A program made the position numbers and the translations under genes. Shown piece after piece: positions 25,815 to 34,562 of a DNA stretch of 64,000 nt. Source of the stretch: Chitinophaga polysaccharea (GTDB taxonomy: Bacteria > Bacteroidota > Bacteroidia > Chitinophagales > Chitinophagaceae); contig NZ_CABFVU010000001.1 in assembly GCF_902150045.1 (NCBI RefSeq), positions 1,116,001 to 1,180,000 of the forward strand. Reading direction: 5' to 3'. Every line of letters starts with the position of its first letter. Within the stretch, counting starts at the first letter, position 1. The notes under the pieces are model-generated. The model saw only the letters and a program-made list of their open reading frames with translations, was not told where the DNA came from and made no database searches.

Positions 25815-28800
25815 TCAGAATTTAATATTTGCACCCAGGGAAAACACGCGTGATACCGGGAACTGGCCGCCATCAAGCCCTACACCGCCTACTTCCGGAT
25901 CCATACCGGTGTATTTGGTAAAGGTGAGCAGGTTGTCGCCGCTGAAGTATACGCGAAGTCCCTGGTTCCAGCTCATTTTCTTAAAGGTATAGCCGATCAG
26001 CAGGTTCTTTAATCTCAGGTAATTACCGTTTTCCAGGTACCAGTCGGAGTTGGTCTGAAAGTTTTTGTTGGGATCATTAGCGGAGATGCGGGGAATACTG
26101 GATCCTTTATTTTCCGGAGACCAGGCATCAAGGATTTTATCCCAGCGGTTGTATCCCTGTTCGGAGCCGCTTAGGGTAGTCATTTTGAAAGCGTTGAACA
26201 GTTTTACACCGCCTACGCCCTGCATAAACAGGCTCAGGTCAAAATTTTTCCAGGTAAAGCTGGCAGTGAACCCGTAAGTGAGTTTGGGAAATGCGTTCCC
26301 CATATATACGCGGTCGCCATCATTGATAGCGCCGTCTCCATTCTGATCTACAAATTTCAGGTCGCCGGCCTTTGCATTGGGCTGGATCATTTTACCATCT
26401 TTCTGGTAGGCTTTTGCTTCATCGTCCGACTGGAAGATGCCGGCGGTTTTTATCAGCCAGTAAGAATAGAATGGCTCTCCTGCTTTAGAACGGAAAGGTG
26501 TGAGCACGCCCCTGAAAGCATCGCCATGCAACCATACAGAAGCCGGGTCTTCATCTATAGATTTCACCCTGTTCTTTAATGTTGCAATATTAGCTCCCAG
26601 GTTATATCCTACCATACCGATATGATCGTTCCAGGTTACCGCTACTTCAAAACCTTTATTACTGATTTCCCCTTTGTTAATCAGCGGTGCGCCTATACCA
26701 AAAGTATTAGGCCAGTTGGATTGCTGCAGCTGGATCAGGTCATAGGTAAGTTTATCAAAATAATCGGCGGTAATTGACAGGCGTTGTTTCAGAATGGCGA
26801 TATCGATACCGATATCTGATTGTTGGGAAGTTTCCCAGGAAAGCGATGGATTAAATGCACTTGTTACTGCAAGGGAATTGGACCTTGGCGCGCCATCCCC
26901 GATCTGAAATGTATAATCCGGCGTGAGCTTGGCATAACCGTAATAGTGTCCAATCGAGCCCAGGTTACCGATTCTTCCCCAACTGCCCCTGATCTTGAGC
27001 AGGTCCAGCCACTTTACATTATCCATAAAAGATTCCGAACTGATCTTCCATGCGGCAGTTACACCGGGAACTCCTATAGACCTGTGCCCCTCCGCCAATC
27101 TACCAGCCACGTCATTACGGTAACTGGCAGTTACAAAGTAGCGGTCGGCCCAGCTGTAGGATACCCTTCCTACATAAGATACTGTTCTGTCTTTCCATTC
27201 ATCATCAGCCGGCTGATTCTGATCAAAGATGGTGGCATTGGTAAAAAACTGTGCCCAATCGGCCTCGTTCTCAAATCCTTTTGCAGCGGCAGAAAAATTG
27301 CGGTTAGCTTCTTCCTGGCCGGTCATGGATAACATTACACCGATGTTATGCCGGTTAATGATCTTATTATAGTTAAGGGTATTTTCCCAGATCCATTTAT
27401 AACCTTTATCGGTAGAATAGGTTAATGTATTCTGATCATTTGGTTTTCCAGGCTCTGTTCTTTTAGGCTCAAAGTTTTTCCACAGCGCATTTTGCTGACG
27501 GTAAGAAAAGCGGGAGAGGTAAGTAAGGCCGGGAATAATATCTGACACCGTTAACTCGGTCACCGACTGCAGGTCATTTCTTTTGTTATAGGGCTGATTT
27601 CTCAGCAGGGTGGCTACAGGATTGATCACATCTCCATAGATACCGTTATACTGGGAACCTCTCGGTCCTACGCCTCCAAAGGTACCGTCGCTGTAGTATG
27701 GGGTAGCAGAGCGTGGCATGTACAGGGCAGAGAGGATAACGCCACTGTAACCGCTGGCAGTTTCCGCATCCCTGTTATCATTATTATTCCAGAAGAGATC
27801 CTGGCGCAGTTTAACGTGCTTGTTAAACTCGTAATTCGCATTAAATCTCAGGGAGATATTTTTATTATAGGTATTGATCAGTGTACCTTCTTCCTTTTCG
27901 TAACGGGCCTGGAAGAGGGTAGAGAATTTATCTGTTCCGGCGTTTACGCTGATATTGTGACGTTGTATCAGGCCGGTGCGGAAAATTTCATCCATCCAGT
28001 TGGTACGGGTTACCAGGCCATCCGGGTTTTTGGCAGGATTCCATCCTTCCAGCGGAGGCAGGCCGGCATTGGTTTGTGCCAGATCGGATACTTTACCCTG
28101 TTGTTCTGCTGTAAGCGATTGTAAGGTGCGCCATGGTTGTTTGGCGCCTACAAAACCGGTATACTGCACACTGGGCACTCCTTTTGTGGCCTGGCGGGTA
28201 GTAATGAGGATAACCCCTGCGGCGCCGGAGAAAGCACCATAAATGGAGGCGGAAGCCGCATCTTTCAATACTGTGATCGACTCCACATCTGCAGGGTTAT
28301 AGGGTGCGCCGGGCACACCATCTACCACATACAGTACATTATCGTTCAGAGATCCTACCCCACGGATCACTACACTGTTGGCATTACTGGTATGCCCCCC
28401 ATTACTTACAACCGTGATACCAGGTACCTTACCCTGTAACATATTGGCCACATCCAGTACAGGACGTTCCTTGATCTGTTTCATATCAGGCACTACTGAC
28501 ACCGCTGCGGACAGATCGCCCTTTTTAGCGGTACCATAACCCAGTACCACTACTTCATTCAATGAGTTGTTGCTCGTTTTCAGCGTGAGGTTCAGCGTAT
28601 TGGAAGTACCGGCCGGCATTTCCACTGTTTCATAGCCCACAAAGCTGAAGCTGAGTATTGCCTTGTCGTTTTCCAGGGTGATTTCAAATTTACCATCCGC
28701 ATCGGTCACCGTTCTTATTTTGGTGCCTTTTACCCAAACGGATACACCGGGAATAGGCTCATTATTTTCTGCAGTTACACGGCCGGCGATTTTGCGGGTG

Positions 28801-29201
28801 ATTGCCTGGGTAGTTTGCACTTCCGGGTCTTTTTCCGCCTTCCTCAGCAGGATGGCTTTATCGCTCACGCTATACTCTATACCTGATTTATTACGGAGTA
28901 TATTGAGGGCTTCGTTCAATGTAATATTATCTGCCTTGTAATCCCTGACAATAATTTTGTCGAAGTCCTGTTTAACATAGTTAAATGTAAAACTGCTCTG
29001 GTGCCCAAGGGCGCTCAGCACCTGGGAGAGGGAGGCGCGGGAAATATCCAGTTTCACTTTTTCGCTCAACCCTTGCTGCCTGGCGTATCCAAAGGTAGCT
29101 GGCAACAGGGCACATCCCAATAGCAGGAATCTTTTCAGGCGGGATACAGCCGGCCCGCTGCTGCGGGTATGCTGATCAGCGGAAGTAAATGTCATTTTCA
29201 T
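25815..29201 (-). CDS. SusC/RagA family TonB-dependent receptor with STN domain
   Basis: 1128 residues (ATG at 29201, or 29195). Signal near residues 22-42 (LKRFLLLGCALLPATFGYAR), STN domain (about 50-120), carboxypeptidase-regulatory-like domain (NEPIPGVSVWVKGTKIRTVT), plug with VESITVLKDAASASIYGAFS, and a long barrel ending RVFSLGANIKF. TonB-powered import of the glycan delivered by SusD; the STN domain passes the signal to the FecR encoded immediately upstream. The plug has GAFSGAAGVILITT where most relatives have GSRGANGVI, a mild divergence. Confidence 0.94.
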   Translation of the reverse strand: MKMTFTSADQHTRSSGPAVSRLKRFLLLGCALLPATFGYARQQGLSEKVKLDISRASLSQVLSALGHQSSFTFNYVKQDFDKIIVRDYKADNITLNEALNILRNKSGIEYSVSDKAILLRKAEKDPEVQTTQAITRKIAGRVTAENNEPIPGVSVWVKGTKIRTVTDADGKFEITLENDKAILSFSFVGYETVEMPAGTSNTLNLTLKTSNNSLNEVVVLGYGTAKKGDLSAAVSVVPDMKQIKERPVLDVANMLQGKVPGITVVSNGGHTSNANSVVIRGVGSLNDNVLYVVDGVPGAPYNPADVESITVLKDAASASIYGAFSGAAGVILITTRQATKGVPSVQYTGFVGAKQPWRTLQSLTAEQQGKVSDLAQTNAGLPPLEGWNPAKNPDGLVTRTNWMDEIFRTGLIQRHNISVNAGTDKFSTLFQARYEKEEGTLINTYNKNISLRFNANYEFNKHVKLRQDLFWNNNDNRDAETASGYSGVILSALYMPRSATPYYSDGTFGGVGPRGSQYNGIYGDVINPVATLLRNQPYNKRNDLQSVTELTVSDIIPGLTYLSRFSYRQQNALWKNFEPKRTEPGKPNDQNTLTYSTDKGYKWIWENTLNYNKIINRHNIGVMLSMTGQEEANRNFSAAAKGFENEADWAQFFTNATIFDQNQPADDEWKDRTVSYVGRVSYSWADRYFVTASYRNDVAGRLAEGHRSIGVPGVTAAWKISSESFMDNVKWLDLLKIRGSWGRIGNLGSIGHYYGYAKLTPDYTFQIGDGAPRSNSLAVTSAFNPSLSWETSQQSDIGIDIAILKQRLSITADYFDKLTYDLIQLQQSNWPNTFGIGAPLINKGEISNKGFEVAVTWNDHIGMVGYNLGANIATLKNRVKSIDEDPASVWLHGDAFRGVLTPFRSKAGEPFYSYWLIKTAGIFQSDDEAKAYQKDGKMIQPNAKAGDLKFVDQNGDGAINDGDRVYMGNAFPKLTYGFTASFTWKNFDLSLFMQGVGGVKLFNAFKMTTLSGSEQGYNRWDKILDAWSPENKGSSIPRISANDPNKNFQTNSDWYLENGNYLRLKNLLIGYTFKKMSWNQGLRVYFSGDNLLTFTKYTGMDPEVGGVGLDGGQFPVSRVFSLGANIKF

Positions 29202-29234
29202 GTGTTGAATTTTTCAGGAGCGTTCACGTGTTTT

Positions 29235-30188
29235 TTAATAGATGATCACCTGTCTGTCAGAAATACGGAATTGTTTACGACTGATGTAGCATAGATTTCC
29301 CAGCATTTTTCTGAAGCTGTCTTTTTTGAAAAGCACAGATACATTCTTTTCGATGCCCTGTGTATTTTCCCATTTCACCTGATAACCGTTGCGTGTGCAC
29401 AATCGCATTACGGCATCTTTGAAAGGGAGATCAGTAGCGCTGAAGGCGCCTTCTTTCCAGGCAGCCACTTTTCCTGCTTCCGTAGCGGAAATATTTAGTG
29501 CTTTGTCTTCATTATTATAGGCAGCGGCATAGCCGGGTTTCAATACAGTACTGTCTTTTCCCGTGCGTACTTTTACTTTACCCTGTACCAGGGACACGCG
29601 GGTAAGTCCTTCGCCGGCATAGGCTTCCACGTTAAATTGTGTGCCCAGCACCTGGATAGCAAGATCGCGGGTGCGGATAACGAATGGCTTGTTCCGGTTG
29701 CCCTGTACTTCGAAGAAGCCTTCTCCGGTAAGTTGTACATTGCGATTCTGTTTATTAAAGTCTTCCTTCCACCGAAGTGAAGCTGCTGTATTCAGCCAGA
29801 TGCGGGAACTATCCGGCAATACCACCAGTTTTATCTCATTGGTTTCATTGGTTACCTGGAATGATTTTAAGCCAGCCAGGGGAGCAGATGATTTCTGTGT
29901 ATAACGGGCCCACATAAACCCGGCGCCTGCCAGTAATAATATACTGGCTGCAGCTGCCCATTGGATGGAACGTTTTTTCCACCAGGCCACAGGTGTAGCC
30001 GGCAGCATACTATGGAAGTTGGCCAGGAACTGTTGCCGGTAAAGGTTTGATTCCAGGGCTGACAGGTTTGCATCGCTGTTTAAACCGTCATACCAGTTGT
30101 CCAGTAGTGCCAGTTCTTCGGGCGTACATTTTCCCGCATGAAATTTTTTCAACAGGGCTTCGGCCCTGGGATATTTTTGTGTTGCCAT
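29235..30188 (-). CDS. FecR family anti-sigma factor
   Basis: 317 residues. N-terminal sigma-binding region (LLKKFHAGKCTPEELALLDN), one membrane helix (about 76-95, QWAAAASILLLAGAGFMWAR), periplasmic FecR domain with VLPDSSRIWLNTAASLRW, GEGFFEVQGN and KPFVIRTRDLAIQVLGTQFN, and a DUF4974 tail (FSATDLPFKDAVMRLCTRNG). It restrains the sigma factor encoded 47 bp upstream until SusC reports ligand. Shorter than the other FecR in this window (409 residues). Confidence 0.93.
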   Translation of the reverse strand: MATQKYPRAEALLKKFHAGKCTPEELALLDNWYDGLNSDANLSALESNLYRQQFLANFHSMLPATPVAWWKKRSIQWAAAASILLLAGAGFMWARYTQKSSAPLAGLKSFQVTNETNEIKLVVLPDSSRIWLNTAASLRWKEDFNKQNRNVQLTGEGFFEVQGNRNKPFVIRTRDLAIQVLGTQFNVEAYAGEGLTRVSLVQGKVKVRTGKDSTVLKPGYAAAYNNEDKALNISATEAGKVAAWKEGAFSATDLPFKDAVMRLCTRNGYQVKWENTQGIEKNVSVLFKKDSFRKMLGNLCYISRKQFRISDRQVIIY

Positions 30189-30235
30189 CTGTTAATGAAT
30201 ACCCGCAACACAAAAAATGTTAACTCGCCCTAAGG

Positions 30236-30835
30236 TTAAGAAATTGTAAACAGCAAAAAAGAGGAAACAAGGCTGGCAGACAAAGCCGGATTTGCTTTAA
30301 TATGTGCTTTTACCTGTTTGAGGGCACGGCTGTATAAAACCCGCGCCGATCCTGCGTCTATACCAAGTTGCTGTGCTATTTTCTGGTAAGAATAATGATG
30401 GTTTACGCGAAGAATAAATAATTGCCGCTGGCTGGGAGAAAGTATTTCCAGGGCTTCATTGATAATGGTTTCCTTTAATCCGTGCAACTCATCGGAAGCA
30501 ATGGCGCCAGGTGATTCCAGGGTATTATTCAATAATATTTCCAGCTTTTTCAGGTGTGCCTGGTAACGGCCATTTGTACGGTAATATTTAAAGATACGCA
30601 GCTTCAATGCGTTGAGCAGGTAAAATTCCAGTGTTTCATCTTTCGGCACTTCCTCCCATTTCATCCATAATGAAAGTAACACATCCTGTACAATATCAAA
30701 TGCGTCGTGCGGGTTTGTTTTCGCCACGGCAATGCCCAGTAACTTATCCCAGTAGGCAGCTACGGAAGCCTCGAAATGAGCCTGACCGGACATACCGGTT
30801 GTATGATGGAAAGATACTTTCTTAAGCGCAGACAT
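30236..30835 (-). CDS. ECF RNA polymerase sigma factor
   Basis: 199 residues. Region 2 has NPHDAFDIVQDVLLSLWMKW; region 4 has LSPSQRQLFILRVNHHYSYQ and KIAQQLGIDAGSARVLYSRA. The hydrophobic C-terminal end (SASLVSSFLLFTIS) matches the FecR-linked class. First gene of the glycan locus; should activate susC and downstream genes when freed from FecR. Confidence 0.92.
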   Translation of the reverse strand: MSALKKVSFHHTTGMSGQAHFEASVAAYWDKLLGIAVAKTNPHDAFDIVQDVLLSLWMKWEEVPKDETLEFYLLNALKLRIFKYYRTNGRYQAHLKKLEILLNNTLESPGAIASDELHGLKETIINEALEILSPSQRQLFILRVNHHYSYQKIAQQLGIDAGSARVLYSRALKQVKAHIKANPALSASLVSSFLLFTIS

Positions 30836-31139
30836 AAGTTGAAATATAACAGTCCCTACAAAAGTAAATGTCTAATATTACGTGGATATTAACGTTGCGA
30901 ATTCCAGGCTCTTTTTTCTAGTAAAAATCGATTTAGCAAATCCCGACAAAAGGAAGTAGTACCACTTTTGTACTATTCATTCGTAAAAAAAATTGTTACT
31001 GTATTTTGATTGATCGTTTAATGTGGACTGATTGGCGTCAGCCAAATATAAATTTACTTTTTCAAACGGTAAAGAATATTTATAAGTGTACATCTTACCT
31101 CAAAAGTGGTATCTTCCGGTTTGTTTTTAAAGCCTGTTT
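30836..31139. other. intergenic region between divergent units
   Basis: About 300 bp, AT-rich, separating the sigma gene (minus) from the endonuclease V gene (plus). It must hold both promoters. I see no gene, hairpin or repeat; no convincing -33/-7 pair could be assigned by eye. Confidence 0.5.
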
Positions 31140-31802
31140 ATGCTAACCGAAGATGCAGCTATTGCCATTCAGGAAGAATTACGCCGGCAGGTGATCATCA
31201 CAGATGAATTGCCGGATACCATAAAAATTATTGCCGGCACCGATGTGGAATACGATAAAGATTCCAACCTGATTGCAGGCAGCATTGTGCTGCTGGATTA
31301 TGCTACCCTGCAGGTAGTGGCCATAGCTACCCATTGTATGGAAGTTACTTTTCCCTACATACCAGGGTTGTTCTCTTTCCGGGAAATGCCCCCGTTATTA
31401 AAGGCCTGGGAAAAACTGCCCCTGCAGCCAGACCTCATTATTTGCGATGGCCAGGGCCTGGCCCATCAGCGCCGTTTTGGAATGGCCTGTCATTTTGGAG
31501 TTACAGTTAACAAACCCGTGATCGGCTGCGGTAAAACACGGCTATGTGGTGAATACAGCCAGCTGGGAGAAGAAAGGGGAAGTATTGCTCCACTGCTGGA
31601 TGCAGGGGAACATATAGGCAATGCCCTGCGCACACAAACCGCTATTAACCCTGTATTTGTTTCCACAGGTCATAAAATATCCCTGTCAACTGCTACAGGT
31701 ATTGTGCTGAAACTATGCACACAATACCGTTTGCCGGAAACCACGCGCATATCAGATCACTATGGGCGGCTGGCATTACTGGAGTATAAAAAAGGAACCT
31801 GA
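31140..31802 (+). CDS. nfi: endonuclease V (deoxyinosine 3' endonuclease)
   Basis: 220 residues, full length for the family. Catalytic and structural motifs are all present: Asp35 in AGTDVEYDK, the YIPGLFSFREMP loop (Glu82 as metal ligand, Tyr wedge in the PYIPG turn), and Asp103 in IICDGQGLAHQRRFG. The C-terminal SISTGHKISL-like segment (FVSTGHKISLSTA) is the usual beta-strand. It cuts DNA at the second bond 3' of deoxyinosine, starting repair of deaminated adenine; cytoplasmic. Monocistronic, followed by tRNA-Asp. Confidence 0.95.
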   Translation: MLTEDAAIAIQEELRRQVIITDELPDTIKIIAGTDVEYDKDSNLIAGSIVLLDYATLQVVAIATHCMEVTFPYIPGLFSFREMPPLLKAWEKLPLQPDLIICDGQGLAHQRRFGMACHFGVTVNKPVIGCGKTRLCGEYSQLGEERGSIAPLLDAGEHIGNALRTQTAINPVFVSTGHKISLSTATGIVLKLCTQYRLPETTRISDHYGRLALLEYKKGT

Positions 31803-31810
31803 GAGAAATA

Positions 31811-31843
31811 TTTGGAGAATTGAATTTATTATTTATATATTTG
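31811..31843 (+). promoter_or_regulatory. probable promoter of tRNA-Asp
   Basis: TTTG at 31811-31814 and TATATTTG at 31836-31843 match the Bacteroidota -33 and -7 elements (TTTG, TAnnTTTG) with 21 bp between them. The tRNA begins 50 bp downstream, leaving a short 5' leader. Confidence 0.6.
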
Positions 31844-31892
31844 CAACCCCAAACGGGGAATACAGAATGGCTGAAAAGCTTGACTGTAGGAA

Positions 31893-31966
31893 GGATCGGT
31901 AGTTCAGTTGGTTAGAATGCCGCCCTGTCACGGCGGAGGTCGCGGGTTCGAGTCCCGTCCGGTCCG
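31893..31966 (+). tRNA. tRNA-Asp (GTC)
   Basis: A 74-nt cloverleaf. Acceptor stem GGATCGG pairs with CCGGTCC (one G-T), anticodon stem CCGCC/GGCGG encloses loop CTGTCAC with anticodon GTC at 31927-31929, and the T arm contains GGTTCGAGTCC. The discriminator is G. CCA is not encoded, as usual in this phylum. A strong terminator follows at once. Confidence 0.97.
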
Positions 31967-31968
31967 CG

Positions 31969-32007
31969 AAAAGGGACAAATCATCAGACGGATGATTTGT
32001 CCCTTTT
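31969..32007 (+). terminator. intrinsic terminator after tRNA-Asp
   Basis: A perfect 17-bp inverted repeat (31969-31985 with 31991-32007), loop of 5 nt, with the T4 tract as the end of the right arm. It starts 3 nt after the tRNA. Confidence 0.92.
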
Positions 32008-32052
32008 GCATTTTCGGGGGTATTGACAGGTGACCTTTGGCGCAAAACGGAT

Positions 32053-32073
32053 CAAGTTGAAAAGTTGGGGGAT
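32053..32073. repeat. left terminal inverted repeat of the ISL3-like element
   Basis: 21 bp, identical to the reverse complement of 33459-33479. It marks the outer left boundary of the element. Confidence 0.9.
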
Positions 32074-32117
32074 ATGTAAAAAAATAGTTTTTTTGCACCC
32101 AATTAAGATTAATAGCC

Positions 32118-32471
32118 GTGGATAAGAATTTTAGCCTTCTGATCGAGGCCCTGCTACCAGAAGGGATTTTATATTATTTCGAGATAACTGATGCTTGTCA
32201 AAGTGAGACTGAAATAAGTATTTATTTAGAAGAAAAGAATATTGTTCCAGCTGAGCATCAGCATAAAAAACTTCACGCCAAAGACTTTCTTCCTCCCGTT
32301 GCTGTTCAGGATTTTCCTATCCGCAGAAAGAAGGTTACTTTATATGTAAAGCGGCGTCGGTGGGAGGTTGTAGCCACCGGAGAAACAGTAACAAGAGATT
32401 GGGAAATAGTGAAAAAAGGAACGCGAATGACATTGGAATTCGGTTATTTTTTAAAAGGACTACTTAGATAA
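32118..32471 (+). CDS. transposase N-terminal protein (orfA)
   Basis: 117 residues starting at the GTG at 32118. It carries a basic, DNA-binding-looking C-terminal half (FPIRRKKVTLYVKRRRWEVV, then GTRMTLEFGYFLKGLLR). In Bacteroidota such a short N-terminal ORF precedes the DDE domain of two-ORF ISL3-like elements. The stop at 32469-32471 overlaps the open frame of orfB, which lacks a plausible start codon, so orfA is probably fused to orfB by ribosomal frameshifting. It recognises the terminal repeats, by inference. Confidence 0.8.
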   Translation: MDKNFSLLIEALLPEGILYYFEITDACQSETEISIYLEEKNIVPAEHQHKKLHAKDFLPPVAVQDFPIRRKKVTLYVKRRRWEVVATGETVTRDWEIVKKGTRMTLEFGYFLKGLLR

Positions 32472-33447
32472 TCACCCCATCAGCCCCGTTCAACTTGGCC
32501 ATCTTTACAATGTTGACGGTAAACAACTCGGGCAACAATACAAACATCATTTAAGTGATTTTTCCAGTTGGGAGCAGAAAGAACATGCTACTGAATGGAT
32601 GCTTTTTGAACAAAACATTGGTGCCGCTTTAAGTATAGACGAGACAGCCTTTTCCAGTGGAGAACTGTATACAATTGTCACTAATAAGCTGGCCAAAGGG
32701 CGCAAAGGCTCAATAGTGGCTATGATCAAGGGCACTCAGTCTGAATTTCTGAAAGAAATACTGTTTAAAATCCCTAAGCGCCTGCGTAGGATGGTACAGG
32801 AAGTTACCATCGATATGTCTGGTAGCCTTAATAGCGCTGTTAAAGCCTGTTTCCCTAACGCCCATCGGGTGATAGATCGCTTCCATGTGCAACACCTGGC
32901 TTTTGATGCGGTACAGGAAATCAGAATAAAGCATCGCTGGGAAGCCCTGGAACAGGAGAATCTGGAATACGAGCAGGCAAAACGAGCCGCAATGAAGTAT
33001 GAGCCAGTCAGGCTCGCTAACGGCGATACAGCTAAACAGCTGCTGGCCAGAAGCCGATACTTGCTATTTAAGCATCCCAGACTATGGACCAGAGAGCAGC
33101 AGCAGAGAGCGGAACTTTTATTTAGTCATTACCCCCTTATTCATAAATCCTACCAGCTATCCCTGCGACTCGGTGAGGTTTACAGACATTGTAAGTGTAA
33201 AGAAGAAGCATTTAAGAAGCTGGCTTTGTGGTATAATGACGTGGAGGAAGCGGGGATTTTATCCTTCAAGACCGTTGCCAGGACTATCAGAACTCATTAT
33301 CTGGGTATCCTCAACTTCTTCAACAACAGAGCCACCAATGCGGCGGCAGAATCATTCAATGCAAAAGTAAAGGCCTTTAGAAATGCACTACGAGGGGTGC
33401 GGGATGTAGAATTCTTTCTCTATAGATTAACTAAACTCTATGCTTAA
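32455..33447 (+). CDS. ISL3-family transposase DDE domain (orfB)
   Basis: 330 codons of open frame after an in-frame TAA at 32452-32454. The first ATG (32599) comes 48 codons in, after conserved-looking sequence (HPISPVQLGHLYNVDGKQLG), so it is probably not the true start. DDE residues fit SIDETAF, then VTIDMSGSL, and the Glu in ATNAAAESFNAKVKAFR; VIDRFHVQHLAFDAV is typical of ISL3. orfB lies in the +1 frame relative to orfA; the overlap 32455-32471 contains CTT AGA T, a plausible +1 slip site. Frame shift of this sign is not what a single base deletion would give. Reaction: cut-and-paste or copy movement of the element. Confidence 0.85.
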   Translation, partial: KDYLDNHPISPVQLGHLYNVDGKQLGQQYKHHLSDFSSWEQKEHATEWMLFEQNIGAALSIDETAFSSGELYTIVTNKLAKGRKGSIVAMIKGTQSEFLKEILFKIPKRLRRMVQEVTIDMSGSLNSAVKACFPNAHRVIDRFHVQHLAFDAVQEIRIKHRWEALEQENLEYEQAKRAAMKYEPVRLANGDTAKQLLARSRYLLFKHPRLWTREQQQRAELLFSHYPLIHKSYQLSLRLGEVYRHCKCKEEAFKKLALWYNDVEEAGILSFKTVARTIRTHYLGILNFFNNRATNAAAESFNAKVKAFRNALRGVRDVEFFLYRLTKLYA

Positions 33448-33458
33448 AATTTATGGAC

Positions 33459-33479
33459 ATCCCCCAACTTTTCAACTTG
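33459..33479. repeat. right terminal inverted repeat of the ISL3-like element
   Basis: 21 bp, perfect inverted match to 32053-32073. It begins 11 bp after the transposase stop codon. Confidence 0.9.
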
Positions 33480-33649
33480 CTCCGCATTGAAGGCATAAAT
33501 TCTTAGTCTACTGGCGAAGGTAATGTACGATTACACTATCGCCGTCAGTTATTACTTATAACTTGTTCCGTCCTCTCCTGCTTACCTATATACCGTTCCG
33601 CTGTAATTCCGTTTCTCTTGTATAGCAAATAATTAGCTGCGGGTTCATA

Positions 33650-34558
33650 CTAATTAAAGGATTGTCTGAACTCCAACGGTGATTGATTGGTTTTTGTTTT
33701 AAACAATTTGCTGAACGATTGCAAATGTTCGAAGCCTAAAGCGTAAGCGATCTCACTAACTGACAAATCGGTAGTGGATAACAGCTCTTTGGCTTTGACA
33801 ATGAGTTTTTCATGGATATGTTGTTGGGTATTCTTCCCGGTGATTGATCTTAACATTGCGCTCAGATAGTGTGGAGAAATATGTAATGCTTCAGCCACCG
33901 CTGCAACAGTTGGCAAACCTGGTTTGGATAACTTTTCGCTATCAAAATATCTGTTCAGTAAATCATCTAATTTGTCAAGTAATTTATGACTGGCAACCTT
34001 GTTGGTATTAAATTGCCGCTGATAGAACCGTTCAATATATGCCAGCAATGCATCAATTAAAGCAATCGCAATCTTTTCACTAAATATATCCCTGGCTTTT
34101 TGAAACTCGTGAGCAATATTTGCAACAATTGTATTGATCGTAGTTTGTTCTTCTTCAGATAAAAACAGCGCTTCATTGAAATCATAGTAAAAGAAATCAT
34201 AGGCCTTAATTTTCCTGGCAAGCGGCGTATGCCATAAGAAATCCGGGTGAATGCAAAGCATCCATCCTGATGCAATAGCACTTACAGCTTTGTTGGGTGT
34301 TACCTTTACTACCTGCCCGGGTGCCCGGAAGCCTAAAACGCCCGCGTTAAAATCTTCGGGTAGCCGGCCATATTTTGTCTCTGCTGTACTGCCTTTTTTT
34401 AATGATATCACATAAAATCCGAAGACTACATTTCCCGATTCTATCTGGTTATATATAGGGGCAGTAGCAATATCGATAACACTAATCAGAGGATGCTCCG
34501 GTTGAGGTAAATTTCTTAACTTATAAAATTGCCCGATTGTTTTTATCTGATGAATCAT
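33650..34558 (-). CDS. AraC family transcriptional regulator
   Basis: 302 residues. The N-terminal half is a cupin-like sensor (about 20-150) with no recognisable ligand. The C-terminal pair of HTH motifs reads TVAAVAEALHISPHYLSAML and DLSVSEIAYALGFEHLQSFS, followed by KLFKTKTNQSPLEFRQ, the AraC signature. It starts 4 bp after the oxidoreductase stop, so the pair forms an operon in which the regulator probably controls its own unit and the enzyme in response to an electrophile or quinone-like signal (inference). Confidence 0.92.
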   Translation of the reverse strand: MIHQIKTIGQFYKLRNLPQPEHPLISVIDIATAPIYNQIESGNVVFGFYVISLKKGSTAETKYGRLPEDFNAGVLGFRAPGQVVKVTPNKAVSAIASGWMLCIHPDFLWHTPLARKIKAYDFFYYDFNEALFLSEEEQTTINTIVANIAHEFQKARDIFSEKIAIALIDALLAYIERFYQRQFNTNKVASHKLLDKLDDLLNRYFDSEKLSKPGLPTVAAVAEALHISPHYLSAMLRSITGKNTQQHIHEKLIVKAKELLSTTDLSVSEIAYALGFEHLQSFSKLFKTKTNQSPLEFRQSFN

Positions 34559-34562
34559 TCTG

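Larger units (their letters stand above)
32053..33479 (+). mobile_element. ISL3-like insertion sequence (two-ORF type)
   Basis: 1427 bp bounded by perfect 21-bp terminal inverted repeats: left CAAGTTGAAAAGTTGGGGGA(T) at 32053-32073, right copy inverted at 33459-33479. It holds two overlapping frames for the transposase. No target-site duplication is visible: the 8 bases outside each end (AAACGGAT and CTCCGCAT) do not match. ISL3 elements normally duplicate 8 bp, so a later rearrangement or different chemistry is possible. It lies 46 bp after the tRNA-Asp terminator, in an intergenic spot. Confidence 0.88.

Noticed and set aside
31833..32045. 70-residue minus-strand frame over tRNA-Asp containing RTGLEPATSAVTGRHSNQLN
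   Set aside because: This is the antisense of the tRNA and its flanks, a well-known spurious protein. The cloverleaf and terminator explain the sequence.
32599..33447. ATG at 32599 as the true start of the ISL3-like transposase
   Set aside because: Forty-eight coding-like codons precede it in frame, and the first DDE motif is only 12 residues after it, leaving no room for the usual N-terminal part.
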